Shown one piece after another: positions 15,849-23,530 of a stretch of 40,128 nt of DNA. Numbering within the stretch: position 1 is the first letter of the stretch; every line of letters begins with the position of its first letter. The notes under the pieces are model-generated. The model did not search any database. It was not told where the DNA came from and saw only the letters and a list, made by a program, of their open reading frames with translations. The stretch is from HGM04593 sp045654885 (GTDB lineage Bacteria > Bacteroidota > Bacteroidia > Bacteroidales > Bacteroidaceae): the NCBI GenBank assembly GCA_045654885.1, contig JAZOOF010000022.1, positions 1 through 40,128 of the forward strand. Reading direction: 5' to 3'. The translations under genes were made by a program, and so were the position numbers.

Positions 15849-17159
15849 TTATTTTTCTGTTATTGCTTTTGAGTATTTCTTGATGATGTCTATCGTTGTC
15901 GTGTCGCAGTCGAAGACCGAGTACCAGCCCTGTGGCTCGTGCGGAGGGTCGCTAAGGTAGTCGTCGCCGGCTCTCCACACAAGGTTGCGCGGACGGCCGT
16001 TTCCACCCCAACCCCAGAAGTTGCAGCCTGCAATGGGCAAGTTCTGCTCCACACTGTTCTTTACCTGTTCAAAGATGAAACTGTAGAAGATGTCGCGGCT
16101 TTCTGTCGTGGGCTCTGTGCCCGAAATGTTGTCCTTGCGCGAATAGCCGAACTCCTCAATTACAAGTGGCTTGTTCAACTTTTTGGCAAGCTCAATGTGC
16201 TCGGCAATGTAGTTGCCGCTCTCGATGCAGGCGTTCTCAATGCCGCTGTCGGGGTTGGAGCGTGGTGCCCAGCCCCAGTTCACCGGCCATATGTGAATTG
16301 TCAGGTAGTCGATATTCTCATCGGCATGTATCTGCTCGCACAGCTCCATGTCGACCTCGCAACCGATGTAGCCCTCGCTGCCGGTCGATACAAGGTGGTT
16401 GGGGTCAATGCTCTTTATAAGGGCAGCTGCCTCCGAAATCCATTTGGCAAAGGCCTCCTTGTTCTCCTTGGCAAAGGGGCGTGGCTCGTTGCATAGCTGC
16501 CATGCCATGATGGCGGGCTCGTCCTTGTAGCTGCGGCCGGTGATGCCGTTTGTGCGTGAAACTATTGCCTTTATGTAGCTGTAGTACATTTCAATGGCCT
16601 TTGGCTCGCGCGAGAAGTTGGCGCAGTAGTCGACATACTCGCTGTAGCCGCCGGGGACATTGGTGTCGGGCGAGTCGCCATAGCCGCACTCCTTCAGGTA
16701 GAAGCCGTAGCCGCCGCTCCAGTCCCATGCGTTGTTCAGGTAAATGACGGCATCCATGCCACGCTTGTCAAGCTCCGCAATTACAAAGTCCAGTCCCTGC
16801 AGAATGGTGTCGTTGAGCACTCCGGGTGCTGTCTGCAGGTAGGGCTTGGCAGGATTGGCAAGTGCGCTGCCTGCATCGGGGCCTGTGAGGATTCTAAGGT
16901 TGGTGACACCTATGCTCTTCAGGTGGTCGAGCTCGCGGCACAGGCGCTCCCTGTTACCTCCTTCGCCCTCCGAGCCAAGCACCGAGGCATACCACATGTT
17001 TGTGCCTATGTAGTGATAGGGCTTGCCATCCTTTATCAGTTCCACACCCTCCTTGGTGATAATCTCTCTGTCTGTAGTTGTGGTTACCTTGTTGCTGCAA
17101 CCCGAAATCATTGCGACTGCCATAATGAGCAGAAACCATATTGTTTTACGTGTTTTCAT
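15849..17159 (-). CDS. GH5 family mannanase-like lipoprotein (probably subfamily GH5_7)
   Basis: Retaining glycoside hydrolase with a TIM-barrel fold, most like bacterial and eukaryotic beta-1,4-mannanases; substrate inferred. I start it at 17159 (MKTRKTIWFL), giving a lipoprotein signal ending MISGC with Cys21; an in-frame Met 17 codons upstream would spoil the signal. In the 436-residue protein the acid/base is Glu225 in QLCNEPR and the nucleophile Glu336 in VIEEFGYS, with HIWPVNWGW near 289-297 as an aromatic subsite. The early segment GTNMWYASVLGSEGEGG is typical of this subgroup. It is probably anchored at the outer membrane or periplasm. As first gene of the operon with the ROK kinase and two alpha-mannosidases it mixes beta- and alpha-mannan activities. 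A beta-mannosidase or another GH5 specificity remains possible. Confidence 0.88.
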   Translation of the reverse strand: MKTRKTIWFLLIMAVAMISGCSNKVTTTTDREIITKEGVELIKDGKPYHYIGTNMWYASVLGSEGEGGNRERLCRELDHLKSIGVTNLRILTGPDAGSALANPAKPYLQTAPGVLNDTILQGLDFVIAELDKRGMDAVIYLNNAWDWSGGYGFYLKECGYGDSPDTNVPGGYSEYVDYCANFSREPKAIEMYYSYIKAIVSRTNGITGRSYKDEPAIMAWQLCNEPRPFAKENKEAFAKWISEAAALIKSIDPNHLVSTGSEGYIGCEVDMELCEQIHADENIDYLTIHIWPVNWGWAPRSNPDSGIENACIESGNYIAEHIELAKKLNKPLVIEEFGYSRKDNISGTEPTTESRDIFYSFIFEQVKNSVEQNLPIAGCNFWGWGGNGRPRNLVWRAGDDYLSDPPHEPQGWYSVFDCDTTTIDIIKKYSKAITEK

Positions 17160-17180
17160 GGTAGAGTTTGCTATATAATT

Positions 17181-17193
17181 GCGAAGATAACAA
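17181..17193 (-). promoter_or_regulatory. Promoter-like -7 region of the GH5/ROK/GH92 operon
   Basis: On the minus strand TTGTTATCTTCGC at 17193-17181 contains TATCTTCG, one change from the Bacteroidota -7 box, about 22 bases upstream of the GH5 start codon. The same 13 bases precede the GH130 gene at 2344-2356. The implied leader is very short and no clear -33 box is seen. Confidence 0.5.
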
Positions 17194-17304
17194 AATGAAT
17201 CAAAATCCATATGTTTTTTATGTAGAGAATGTTGGAATTAATTCCATAATATGCGTTTTTTGTTTTTTTTCGGCCTGCAATTCTCTTTTTGGCTACAATT
17301 TGTA

Positions 17305-17312
17305 TATCTTTG
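17305..17312 (+). promoter_or_regulatory. -7 promoter box for the slyD-aroC transcript
   Basis: TATCTTTG is an exact TAnnTTTG match 52 bases upstream of the FKBP start codon. The nearest TTTG upstream (17288-17291) is only 13 bases away, shorter than usual, so the -33 element is unclear. Confidence 0.55.
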
Positions 17313-17364
17313 CTAATTGTATAAAAGATTAGGAAAAGGCAAATCATTAAAAACAATCAATATT

Positions 17365-17940
17365 ATGGGAAACGAGAACAGATATCTGCGTGTGGCATAT
17401 ACCCTTTTGTCACACCGCAACGGTGAGTGTGAGGAGGTTGAAAAGACAACCCGCGAACAGCCTTTTGCCTTCCTGACAGGCGTTGGCTACACACTCGATG
17501 CTTTTGAGGAGAACCTCAAGGATTTGAAGAAGGGCGACGAGTTTGACTTTACAATCCCCTATGCCGATGCATACGGCGAGTATGACCCCGACCATGTTCA
17601 GGATTTTGACCGCGAGGTGTTCACCATAGACGGCAAGTTCGACTCGGCTCACATCTACGAAGGTAATGTGGTTGAGATGATGCGTGCCGACGGCTCTCCG
17701 ATCCTTGGAACAGTGAAGGAGGTTACTCCGTTGAAGGTGGTCATGGATTTCAACCATCCGCTTGCTGGCTGCGACTTGCAGTTCATTGGCAATGTGGTTG
17801 AGGCCCGTCCTGCAAAGGAGGCGGAACTGAAGAAATTCTATGACTCGTTGAAGGCTTCTTGCAGCTGCGGTGGCGGTTGCAGTGGTTGCAATGGTGGCAG
17901 CTGTGGCGACGGCGGTTGCGAGAGTGGATGCTGTCACTAA
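17365..17940 (+). CDS. slyD: SlyD-like FKBP-type peptidyl-prolyl cis-trans isomerase with Cys-rich metal-binding tail
   Basis: Cytoplasmic prolyl isomerase and chaperone of the SlyD subgroup. I start it at 17365 (MGNENRYLRV); an in-frame Met 16 codons earlier lies close to the promoter and encodes a basic, unrelated leader. The 191 residues show the FKBP core (VAYTLLSHRNGE, GVGYTLDAFEENL), an insert-in-flap chaperone region at about 72-125, and the SlyD signature DFNHPLAG at 128-135. The tail from residue 165 is built of Cys, Gly and Ser with a closing His (ten Cys in 27 residues), as in nickel- and zinc-binding SlyD tails. Twelve bases separate it from aroC, so the two are probably co-transcribed. 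In enteric bacteria SlyD helps mature nickel enzymes; a similar job here is inference. Confidence 0.92.
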   Translation: MGNENRYLRVAYTLLSHRNGECEEVEKTTREQPFAFLTGVGYTLDAFEENLKDLKKGDEFDFTIPYADAYGEYDPDHVQDFDREVFTIDGKFDSAHIYEGNVVEMMRADGSPILGTVKEVTPLKVVMDFNHPLAGCDLQFIGNVVEARPAKEAELKKFYDSLKASCSCGGGCSGCNGGSCGDGGCESGCCH

Positions 17941-17952
17941 AGAAAAAGCAAG

Positions 17953-19035
17953 ATGAATAGTATTGGCAATATTCTGCGTCTTACCACTTTCGGAGAGTCG
18001 CACGGTGTGGCCGTCGGCGGTGTACTCGACGGCTACCCTGCCGGTGTGCTCATCGACGAGGAGTTCATCCGTGGCGAGATGAAACGCCGCCGTCCCGGGC
18101 AGAGTGCGATTACGACATCGCGCAACGAGGCCGATGAGGTGCAGTTCCTCTCGGGCATCTTCGAGGGGCGCTCGACAGGTGCGCCCATAGCCTTTACTAT
18201 CATGAACAACAATAACCGCAGTGCCGATTACGAGAATCTGCGCGAGGCTTTCCGCCCTTCGCATGCCGATTATGTGTATGACTGCAAATATGGTGTGCGC
18301 GACCATCGTGGCGGCGGGCGCTCGTCGGCACGCGAAACAGCTGTCCGCGTCTGTGCCGGTGCTTTGGCGAAACTGGCACTCAGGCAGCTGGGTATAAATA
18401 TTACAGCCTACACCTCGCAGGTTGGCGGGATTGTGCTGGGCGAGGAGTACACGGCATATGACCTGTCGCTTGCCGAGAGCAACGCTGTGCGTTGTCCCGA
18501 TGCTGAGGTTGCAGCCGAAATGGAGCATCTTATAATGGAGGTGAAACGTGCGGGCGATACCGTTGGCGGTGTTGTAACCTGTGTGGTCAAGGGTGCTCCG
18601 GTGGGTCTGGGCGAGCCGTTGTATGGCAAACTGTCGGCATCGTTGGCATCGGCAATGATGTCGATAAACGCTGCCAAGGGCTTCGATTATGGCAATGGGT
18701 TTGCTGCAGCAACAGGTCGCGGCTCGCAGCAGAACGATATTTTCTACAACAACGACGGCAACATTGCAACCCGTACCAACAACAGCGGTGGCATACAGGG
18801 AGGAATTTCGAACGGCAACGATATCTATTTCCGTGTGGCATTCAAGCCTGTGGCTACATTGCTCATGGAGCAGCCTACCGTTACAAAGGGCGGCGAGGAT
18901 ACCGTGTTGCTTGCGCGTGGCCGTCACGACCCGTGTGTCGTACCGCGTGCCGTGCCTGTGGTGGAGGCTATGGCTGCATTGGTGCTGCTCGACCACTGTC
19001 TGCTCGACAGGGCAGCCCGTGGACTATTTAATTAA
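17953..19035 (+). CDS. aroC: Chorismate synthase
   Basis: Final enzyme of the shikimate pathway: converts 5-enolpyruvylshikimate-3-phosphate to chorismate with reduced FMN as cofactor, in the cytoplasm. The 360 residues have all expected signatures: the FGESHG motif at residues 13-18, GxLDGYPAG just after, RPSHADYVYDCKYGVRD, the RGGGRSSARETA stretch, NNSGGIQGGISNG and the C-terminal GRHDPCVVPRAVPVVEAM block. The start MNSIGNILRLTTFGESHG is standard. It lies 12 bases after slyD and 26 bases before the membrane-protein gene, in what looks like one transcript. The gene appears complete. Confidence 0.98.
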   Translation: MNSIGNILRLTTFGESHGVAVGGVLDGYPAGVLIDEEFIRGEMKRRRPGQSAITTSRNEADEVQFLSGIFEGRSTGAPIAFTIMNNNNRSADYENLREAFRPSHADYVYDCKYGVRDHRGGGRSSARETAVRVCAGALAKLALRQLGINITAYTSQVGGIVLGEEYTAYDLSLAESNAVRCPDAEVAAEMEHLIMEVKRAGDTVGGVVTCVVKGAPVGLGEPLYGKLSASLASAMMSINAAKGFDYGNGFAAATGRGSQQNDIFYNNDGNIATRTNNSGGIQGGISNGNDIYFRVAFKPVATLLMEQPTVTKGGEDTVLLARGRHDPCVVPRAVPVVEAMAALVLLDHCLLDRAARGLFN

Positions 19036-19061
19036 TTGTGGTGTGAAAAACTTGTATCGAT

Positions 19062-21758
19062 ATGGGTAAAACAGTGCATGAACATGCGCATGCAGACAAG
19101 AAACAGATGGGGGAGGCCGGTGATTCGGCAACAACCGGCAAAATGGGTGCCATTCTAAAGGGTTTGCCTTCGCTTCTGCGTGGCAATCTCTTTGCCGTGC
19201 TCTTTTTTGTAGCGGTGTGGGCTTTGCTCGCATTCGGTGAGCAGGCGCTTCTGTTCCGTGTTAACGAGCTCTCGGTCTTTCTGTACGACAATCTTTTCTT
19301 TGAAGAGATGATGGCAATGCCTGCCGGCATTCTTTATTATGTGGCAAGCTGGTTTGTACAACTCTTCTATATCCCGCTGTTGGGTGCAACAGTTTATGTC
19401 GCGTTGCTGGCCGTTGTCTATTGGCTTACATACAGGGTGTTCGATATATCTTCAAGGCGTCGACTGCTGGCAATGTTGCCGGTGATTGCTCTTCTTGCAA
19501 CCAATACGGAACTCGGATATTGGATTTTCTATGTAAAGATTCCCGGTTACTACTACGTGGCATTGCTTGGCGTGCTCTTCTCTCTCCTTGCCGCTTGGCT
19601 GGTGAAGGTGTCGCATTTTTGCCTTAAACCACTCCTTGTTGCCGCTTGGGTGGCGTTGGCCTATCCTTGTATCGGTGTCTATGCAATAGTGTCGGGTGTT
19701 GTGATGGGAATACATGCCCTTTGCCGTGCAATAGGCGATAGGCAAGGAACCGCAAAGGTGGCTGTCTCAACGTTGACACTTGCTGTGGCTGCTTTGGCGG
19801 CCTATCTTGTGCCTCCGTTCTATTTTGAGCGTTACACAACCGTTCCTGTCGAGGAGGTGTATACCGTAGCGTTGCCCTCGTCGCAGTGGAAGAACGAGCA
19901 CGTGCCCGACAATGAGTTCAAGAAGGGGGTGCTCTCTATTGTTGCCGATGTCAATGGCCGTGTAGGCTACCCGGTGGCCAAGGCGCTGACAAAGTTCAGG
20001 ATAAATATTGACGGCAGTTTCTCGCAAAAGGCAATAAAGACGGCAAAGGATGAACTCTTTGCAAGTGGAGACATAAACCGTCCTGTGGGCGGCCGGAAAT
20101 ATACGCTTACATTCGTGGGCAAGGATGGCCGTGAATACTACATCAATGAAACGGCTGGGGATGTCGCTTTCGTTGAAAAGGAGAGTGGTGCGGCTGTGCC
20201 ACCGACGGGATATTTCGAGTGTGTCCCGGATGGAAAAACAAAGGATGTTATAATGTTCAGGACACCGGGCGGCAAATATCTTGTATGGAACAAGGAACAG
20301 TCGGATAGCACTGTCAGATATACTATGGCTCTCTCGGCATCACCCGATGGCGGAAATGCGCGCTGTGCTGTGGTTAAGCTGAAAAAGGATGATGCCGTGC
20401 GTGTGGCCGACGATTCCGAACTGTTCGGCCTTGTGAACCTGGTTGTCTTTGACGGTGAGGTGCAGTCCAATGGCGGTTATGAACTGCTCTATGTTCCCGG
20501 ACTTGCAGGTGGGGGACTTGCCGGCTCTACGGCGGCGGTGTTCAATGACTCGCATACATCGGCATTGCGCATAGAGGAGGTGGGCTTTGAACCATTGCCC
20601 ATTTCGCTCGAGGTTCAGGAGCGCTCAATGTGGTATAACGTTGAGGCTCTTTGGATTCCGTTCTATCTGTTGCTGCTGTCGTTTGTTCTGCTTGCTACCG
20701 TCACGCTTGTCCCGCAGGAGTGCCGATGGTGCAAGGAGAGCATGTGGCAGGGACTACTGTGGCTGCTTGCAGTGTTGCTGCTTGTGGGCTTGAGTCGCCT
20801 GTTCTGGTACGGCAACGAGAACTTCCGCATAGAGAACAAACAGAACATGGCAATGTGGAACGAGGATTGGAACGAGGTTGCATCATTGGCCGGTGATGCA
20901 GTGACGCCTACCCGTCAGATTGTCATGAACAAGAATATAGCACTCCTGAAACTGGGAAAATCGGGTGCAGAGATGTTCGCTTATCCCGAGGGTAGTGCCG
21001 ACATCGAGGCATCGGTGCCCGTGCGTCTGGCACAGACAGGCGGAAAAATGGCATATTACCAGTATGGCAAGTTCAATTTCTGCTACCGCTGGTGCGTGGA
21101 GGATGCCGTGGAGTATGGCTGGAGAATAGAGTACCTGAAACACGCCGTGCGCTCAATGCTGCTGTCAGGTGAGTACAGGCTTGCCCAAAGATATATAGAT
21201 ATTCTCAAGCGGACATGGTTCTATGCCGAGTGGGCACGTGAGATGGAGGAGTATGTGAATGCACCCGAGACCATTGTGCGTAACAGGGAGTTTACAATGC
21301 CTCTGAACATGACCTGCTATGATGATTTCCTGGATGTAGACGAGTCGTATGTCGAGGCTTATCTTACAAAGAACCTGACAAATGCTACCGGTAAGATGTC
21401 GCGTGTATATGTAGAGGCTGCATTGGCTTCGGCTCTCACACGCAAGGATGCAAAGACATTCTGGTTTTTCCTTAATTATTATGTCAACGAGTTGAAGGCG
21501 AGTTCTCTGCCAAGGCACTATCAGGAGGCTGTCGTGCTGTTCCTGAATGTGGATAAGGGACGCACGGTCCAGGTTCCCAAGGCTTTCCTTGACAACTTTA
21601 TATCGGTGGGGACAAATACCAGAATGACAAGGTTTATGCAGCTTGTCTCAAAGCATAAAGGTAAGAGCGAAGAGGAGATGGCACCCTATTTCAAGGAGGA
21701 TTTCGGTGACTCATATTTCTACTTCTACTTCTTTGTGCGTAATATAAAAACCAATTGA
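19062..21758 (+). CDS. Large polytopic membrane protein (DUF6057-like) with inserted beta-rich domain
   Basis: An uncharacterised inner-membrane protein of 898 residues, resembling a Bacteroidota-restricted family I know as DUF6057. After a hydrophilic, His/Lys-rich start, about seven hydrophobic segments lie between residues 43 and 254. A soluble region of about 270 residues follows (255-528), with a run near 345-410 rich in beta-strand patterns (KYTLTF, REYYIN, GGKYLVWN). Two more membrane segments at about 529-551 and 562-582 lead to a helical C-terminal domain of about 310 residues. My memory is that relatives are usually shorter, so the 270-residue part may be an insertion; this needs alignment. 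It begins 26 bases after aroC and ends 16 bases before the propeller lipoprotein, suggesting a functional pair. Function unknown. Confidence 0.8.
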   Translation: MGKTVHEHAHADKKQMGEAGDSATTGKMGAILKGLPSLLRGNLFAVLFFVAVWALLAFGEQALLFRVNELSVFLYDNLFFEEMMAMPAGILYYVASWFVQLFYIPLLGATVYVALLAVVYWLTYRVFDISSRRRLLAMLPVIALLATNTELGYWIFYVKIPGYYYVALLGVLFSLLAAWLVKVSHFCLKPLLVAAWVALAYPCIGVYAIVSGVVMGIHALCRAIGDRQGTAKVAVSTLTLAVAALAAYLVPPFYFERYTTVPVEEVYTVALPSSQWKNEHVPDNEFKKGVLSIVADVNGRVGYPVAKALTKFRINIDGSFSQKAIKTAKDELFASGDINRPVGGRKYTLTFVGKDGREYYINETAGDVAFVEKESGAAVPPTGYFECVPDGKTKDVIMFRTPGGKYLVWNKEQSDSTVRYTMALSASPDGGNARCAVVKLKKDDAVRVADDSELFGLVNLVVFDGEVQSNGGYELLYVPGLAGGGLAGSTAAVFNDSHTSALRIEEVGFEPLPISLEVQERSMWYNVEALWIPFYLLLLSFVLLATVTLVPQECRWCKESMWQGLLWLLAVLLLVGLSRLFWYGNENFRIENKQNMAMWNEDWNEVASLAGDAVTPTRQIVMNKNIALLKLGKSGAEMFAYPEGSADIEASVPVRLAQTGGKMAYYQYGKFNFCYRWCVEDAVEYGWRIEYLKHAVRSMLLSGEYRLAQRYIDILKRTWFYAEWAREMEEYVNAPETIVRNREFTMPLNMTCYDDFLDVDESYVEAYLTKNLTNATGKMSRVYVEAALASALTRKDAKTFWFFLNYYVNELKASSLPRHYQEAVVLFLNVDKGRTVQVPKAFLDNFISVGTNTRMTRFMQLVSKHKGKSEEEMAPYFKEDFGDSYFYFYFFVRNIKTN

Positions 21759-21774
21759 TACAAAGGTGATTGCT

Positions 21775-23283
21775 ATGAAAAGAATAACGAAATATCTGCT
21801 TTTTGCCGTGCTGGTTGTCTGCGCGGCATGCACTCCCAAAGCTCCGGCAGTCTCGGCTGAATTTGACGCTGTTGCTGCAAAGCCGGTGATATACCCCGAT
21901 TATACCGATGTGGTTATACCTTGTAATATAGCGCCTCTTGTGTTCCGTGTGGTGGAGGAAGCCGATGACTACGTTACACGCTTCAAGGCTGGTGACAGAG
22001 AGCTTGTCCTTGGCGGCCGCGAGGTTGCACCGGCTATCGGTGCGTGGCATTCGCTGCTGGAGAGTGCAAAGGGTGGGGTGCTGAGTGTGGAGGTATATGT
22101 TGCCACCGACGGTAAATGGAAAAGGTATGAGCCCTTCTCGATAGGTGTCTCGGCCGATGCTATCGACAGATATATATCCTACAGGTTGATACCTCCCTCG
22201 TATGTGGCCTATGAGAAACTGACCATTTCGCAGCGCGACCTTACAAACTTCGACGAGACTGTTATTTACAACAACAAACTTGTCTCTTCGGAGCCCGACG
22301 GACAATGTATAAACTGTCATGCCTACAAGAACTACAAGACCGACAATATGCAGTTTCATGTGCGTCAGCACCTTGGAGGAACTATATTCGTGCATGATGG
22401 CGAAGTGAAGAAGGTGAACCTGAAGACCGACTCCACAATTTCGGCCGGTGTATACCCGTTCTTCAATCCCAAATATGATGTGGTGGCCTATTCCGTGAAC
22501 AATACAGGACAGGTGTTCCACACCAAGAACCCAAACAAGGTTGAGGTGCAGGACCAGGAGAGCGATGTGATAATATATGACCCGGTGAGGGAGGTGGTGA
22601 GCCATGTTGCCAAAGACCCCGATTGTCTTGAGGTGTTCCCGGCATGGTCGCCCGACGGCGAGATGCTCTACTACTGCTCGGCATACTTTCCCAAGCGCAC
22701 CGATATGCCGCATGTCGAGAATATGATTCGCAATTATGACGATATCAAGTATGATATTCTGCGCCGTCCATGGAATCCGGCAACGGGTGAGTTCGGTGCT
22801 GTGGATACTGTATTTGCGGCGACAGCAATAGGAAAGAGTGCTACATTCCCGCGTGTATCACCTTGCGGGCGCTATCTCCTTTTTGCGTTGGCCGAGTATG
22901 GCTGCTTCCACATTTGGCACAGGGATGCCGATCTGTATGTGATTGAACTTGCCACGGGTGAGTGCCGTCCTCTCGTGAAGGCGAACTCTGCTTTTCCCGA
23001 GAGTTACCATGCATGGAGCAGCACCGGCAAATGGATTCTTTTTGCCAGCCGCCGCGACGATACCAACTACAGCCGTCTGTACATAGCCCACATGAACGAT
23101 GACGGAACAAGTGACAAGGCATTTCTCCTGCCCCAGGCCGAGAGTGAGTATTACGACCTTTTCGACCGCTCCTACAATGTTCCCGAGTTCATGATAGAGC
23201 CGGTGTCAATTGCTCCGCATGAGTTTCTTGAAGTAGTCAAAGGTGCTGCTGTAAATGTTAAATATTCGTCCAGTTTTAGATAG
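21775..23283 (+). CDS. PD40/TolB-type beta-propeller lipoprotein with a CXXCH motif
   Basis: Exported protein of 502 residues. I start it at 21775 (MKRITKYLLF), which gives a signal peptide ending VVCAAC with probable lipidation at Cys19; three further upstream codons are in frame but not needed. The N-terminal 170 residues are beta-rich. CINCH at 178-182 is a textbook CXXCH haem-c attachment motif. The C-terminal half has four PD40 propeller repeats: YPFFNPKYDVVAYS (227-240), VFPAWSPDGEMLYY (287-300), FPRVSPCGRYLLF (358-370) and YHAWSSTGKWILFAS (411-425). Similar Bacteroidales proteins are labelled TolB-like or cytochrome c biosynthesis proteins; I know of no experiment. It follows the membrane-protein gene closely and precedes a terminator and the FAS1/SusC/SusD genes. 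Surface or periplasmic location is likely. Confidence 0.82.
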   Translation: MKRITKYLLFAVLVVCAACTPKAPAVSAEFDAVAAKPVIYPDYTDVVIPCNIAPLVFRVVEEADDYVTRFKAGDRELVLGGREVAPAIGAWHSLLESAKGGVLSVEVYVATDGKWKRYEPFSIGVSADAIDRYISYRLIPPSYVAYEKLTISQRDLTNFDETVIYNNKLVSSEPDGQCINCHAYKNYKTDNMQFHVRQHLGGTIFVHDGEVKKVNLKTDSTISAGVYPFFNPKYDVVAYSVNNTGQVFHTKNPNKVEVQDQESDVIIYDPVREVVSHVAKDPDCLEVFPAWSPDGEMLYYCSAYFPKRTDMPHVENMIRNYDDIKYDILRRPWNPATGEFGAVDTVFAATAIGKSATFPRVSPCGRYLLFALAEYGCFHIWHRDADLYVIELATGECRPLVKANSAFPESYHAWSSTGKWILFASRRDDTNYSRLYIAHMNDDGTSDKAFLLPQAESEYYDLFDRSYNVPEFMIEPVSIAPHEFLEVVKGAAVNVKYSSSFR

Positions 23284-23321
23284 TATTTTAACAAACATTA
23301 GTTAAAAATATCCAAAAGGCT

Positions 23322-23372
23322 TTTCTCCCATTTTTTTGCATCTTTTGCATTGGAATGGGAGAAACTTTTTTA
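23322..23372 (+). terminator. Terminator after the propeller lipoprotein
   Basis: TTTCTCCCATT at 23322-23332 and AATGGGAGAAA at 23354-23364 form an 11-base stem followed by C and seven T. It lies about 40 bases beyond the stop codon and separates the slyD-aroC transcript from the FAS1/SusC/SusD operon. Confidence 0.8.
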
Positions 23373-23415
23373 TTAAGTGTGAAAAAACCGTTTTGTACCC
23401 GAAAAAAAAGAGGTA

Positions 23416-23450
23416 TTTGTGCGAAAATCTATTTAAAATTCTTATTTTTG
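23416..23450 (+). promoter_or_regulatory. Promoter of the FAS1/SusC/SusD operon
   Basis: TATTTTTG at 23443-23450 is an exact -7 box (TAnnTTTG), with TTTG at 23416-23419 as a -33 candidate at a slightly long 23-base spacing. The leader to the first FAS1 gene would be about 75 nucleotides. It is the only good promoter in the 247-base gap. Confidence 0.6.
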
Positions 23451-23530
23451 CACGTTAACTATGGGATAATTGCGCCCTGGTGCGAAATGTTTAAAAAAAT
23501 CAAAAAATAATAATTAATAAATTTGTAGTT

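Noticed and set aside
17410..18996. A 528-codon open frame on the minus strand
   Set aside because: It runs antisense through slyD and aroC, both certain genes, and its translation (His/Thr/Cys-rich, no motif) is a frame shadow.
21691..22713. A 340-codon minus-strand open frame
   Set aside because: Antisense to the propeller lipoprotein, whose PD40 repeats and signal peptide are clear.
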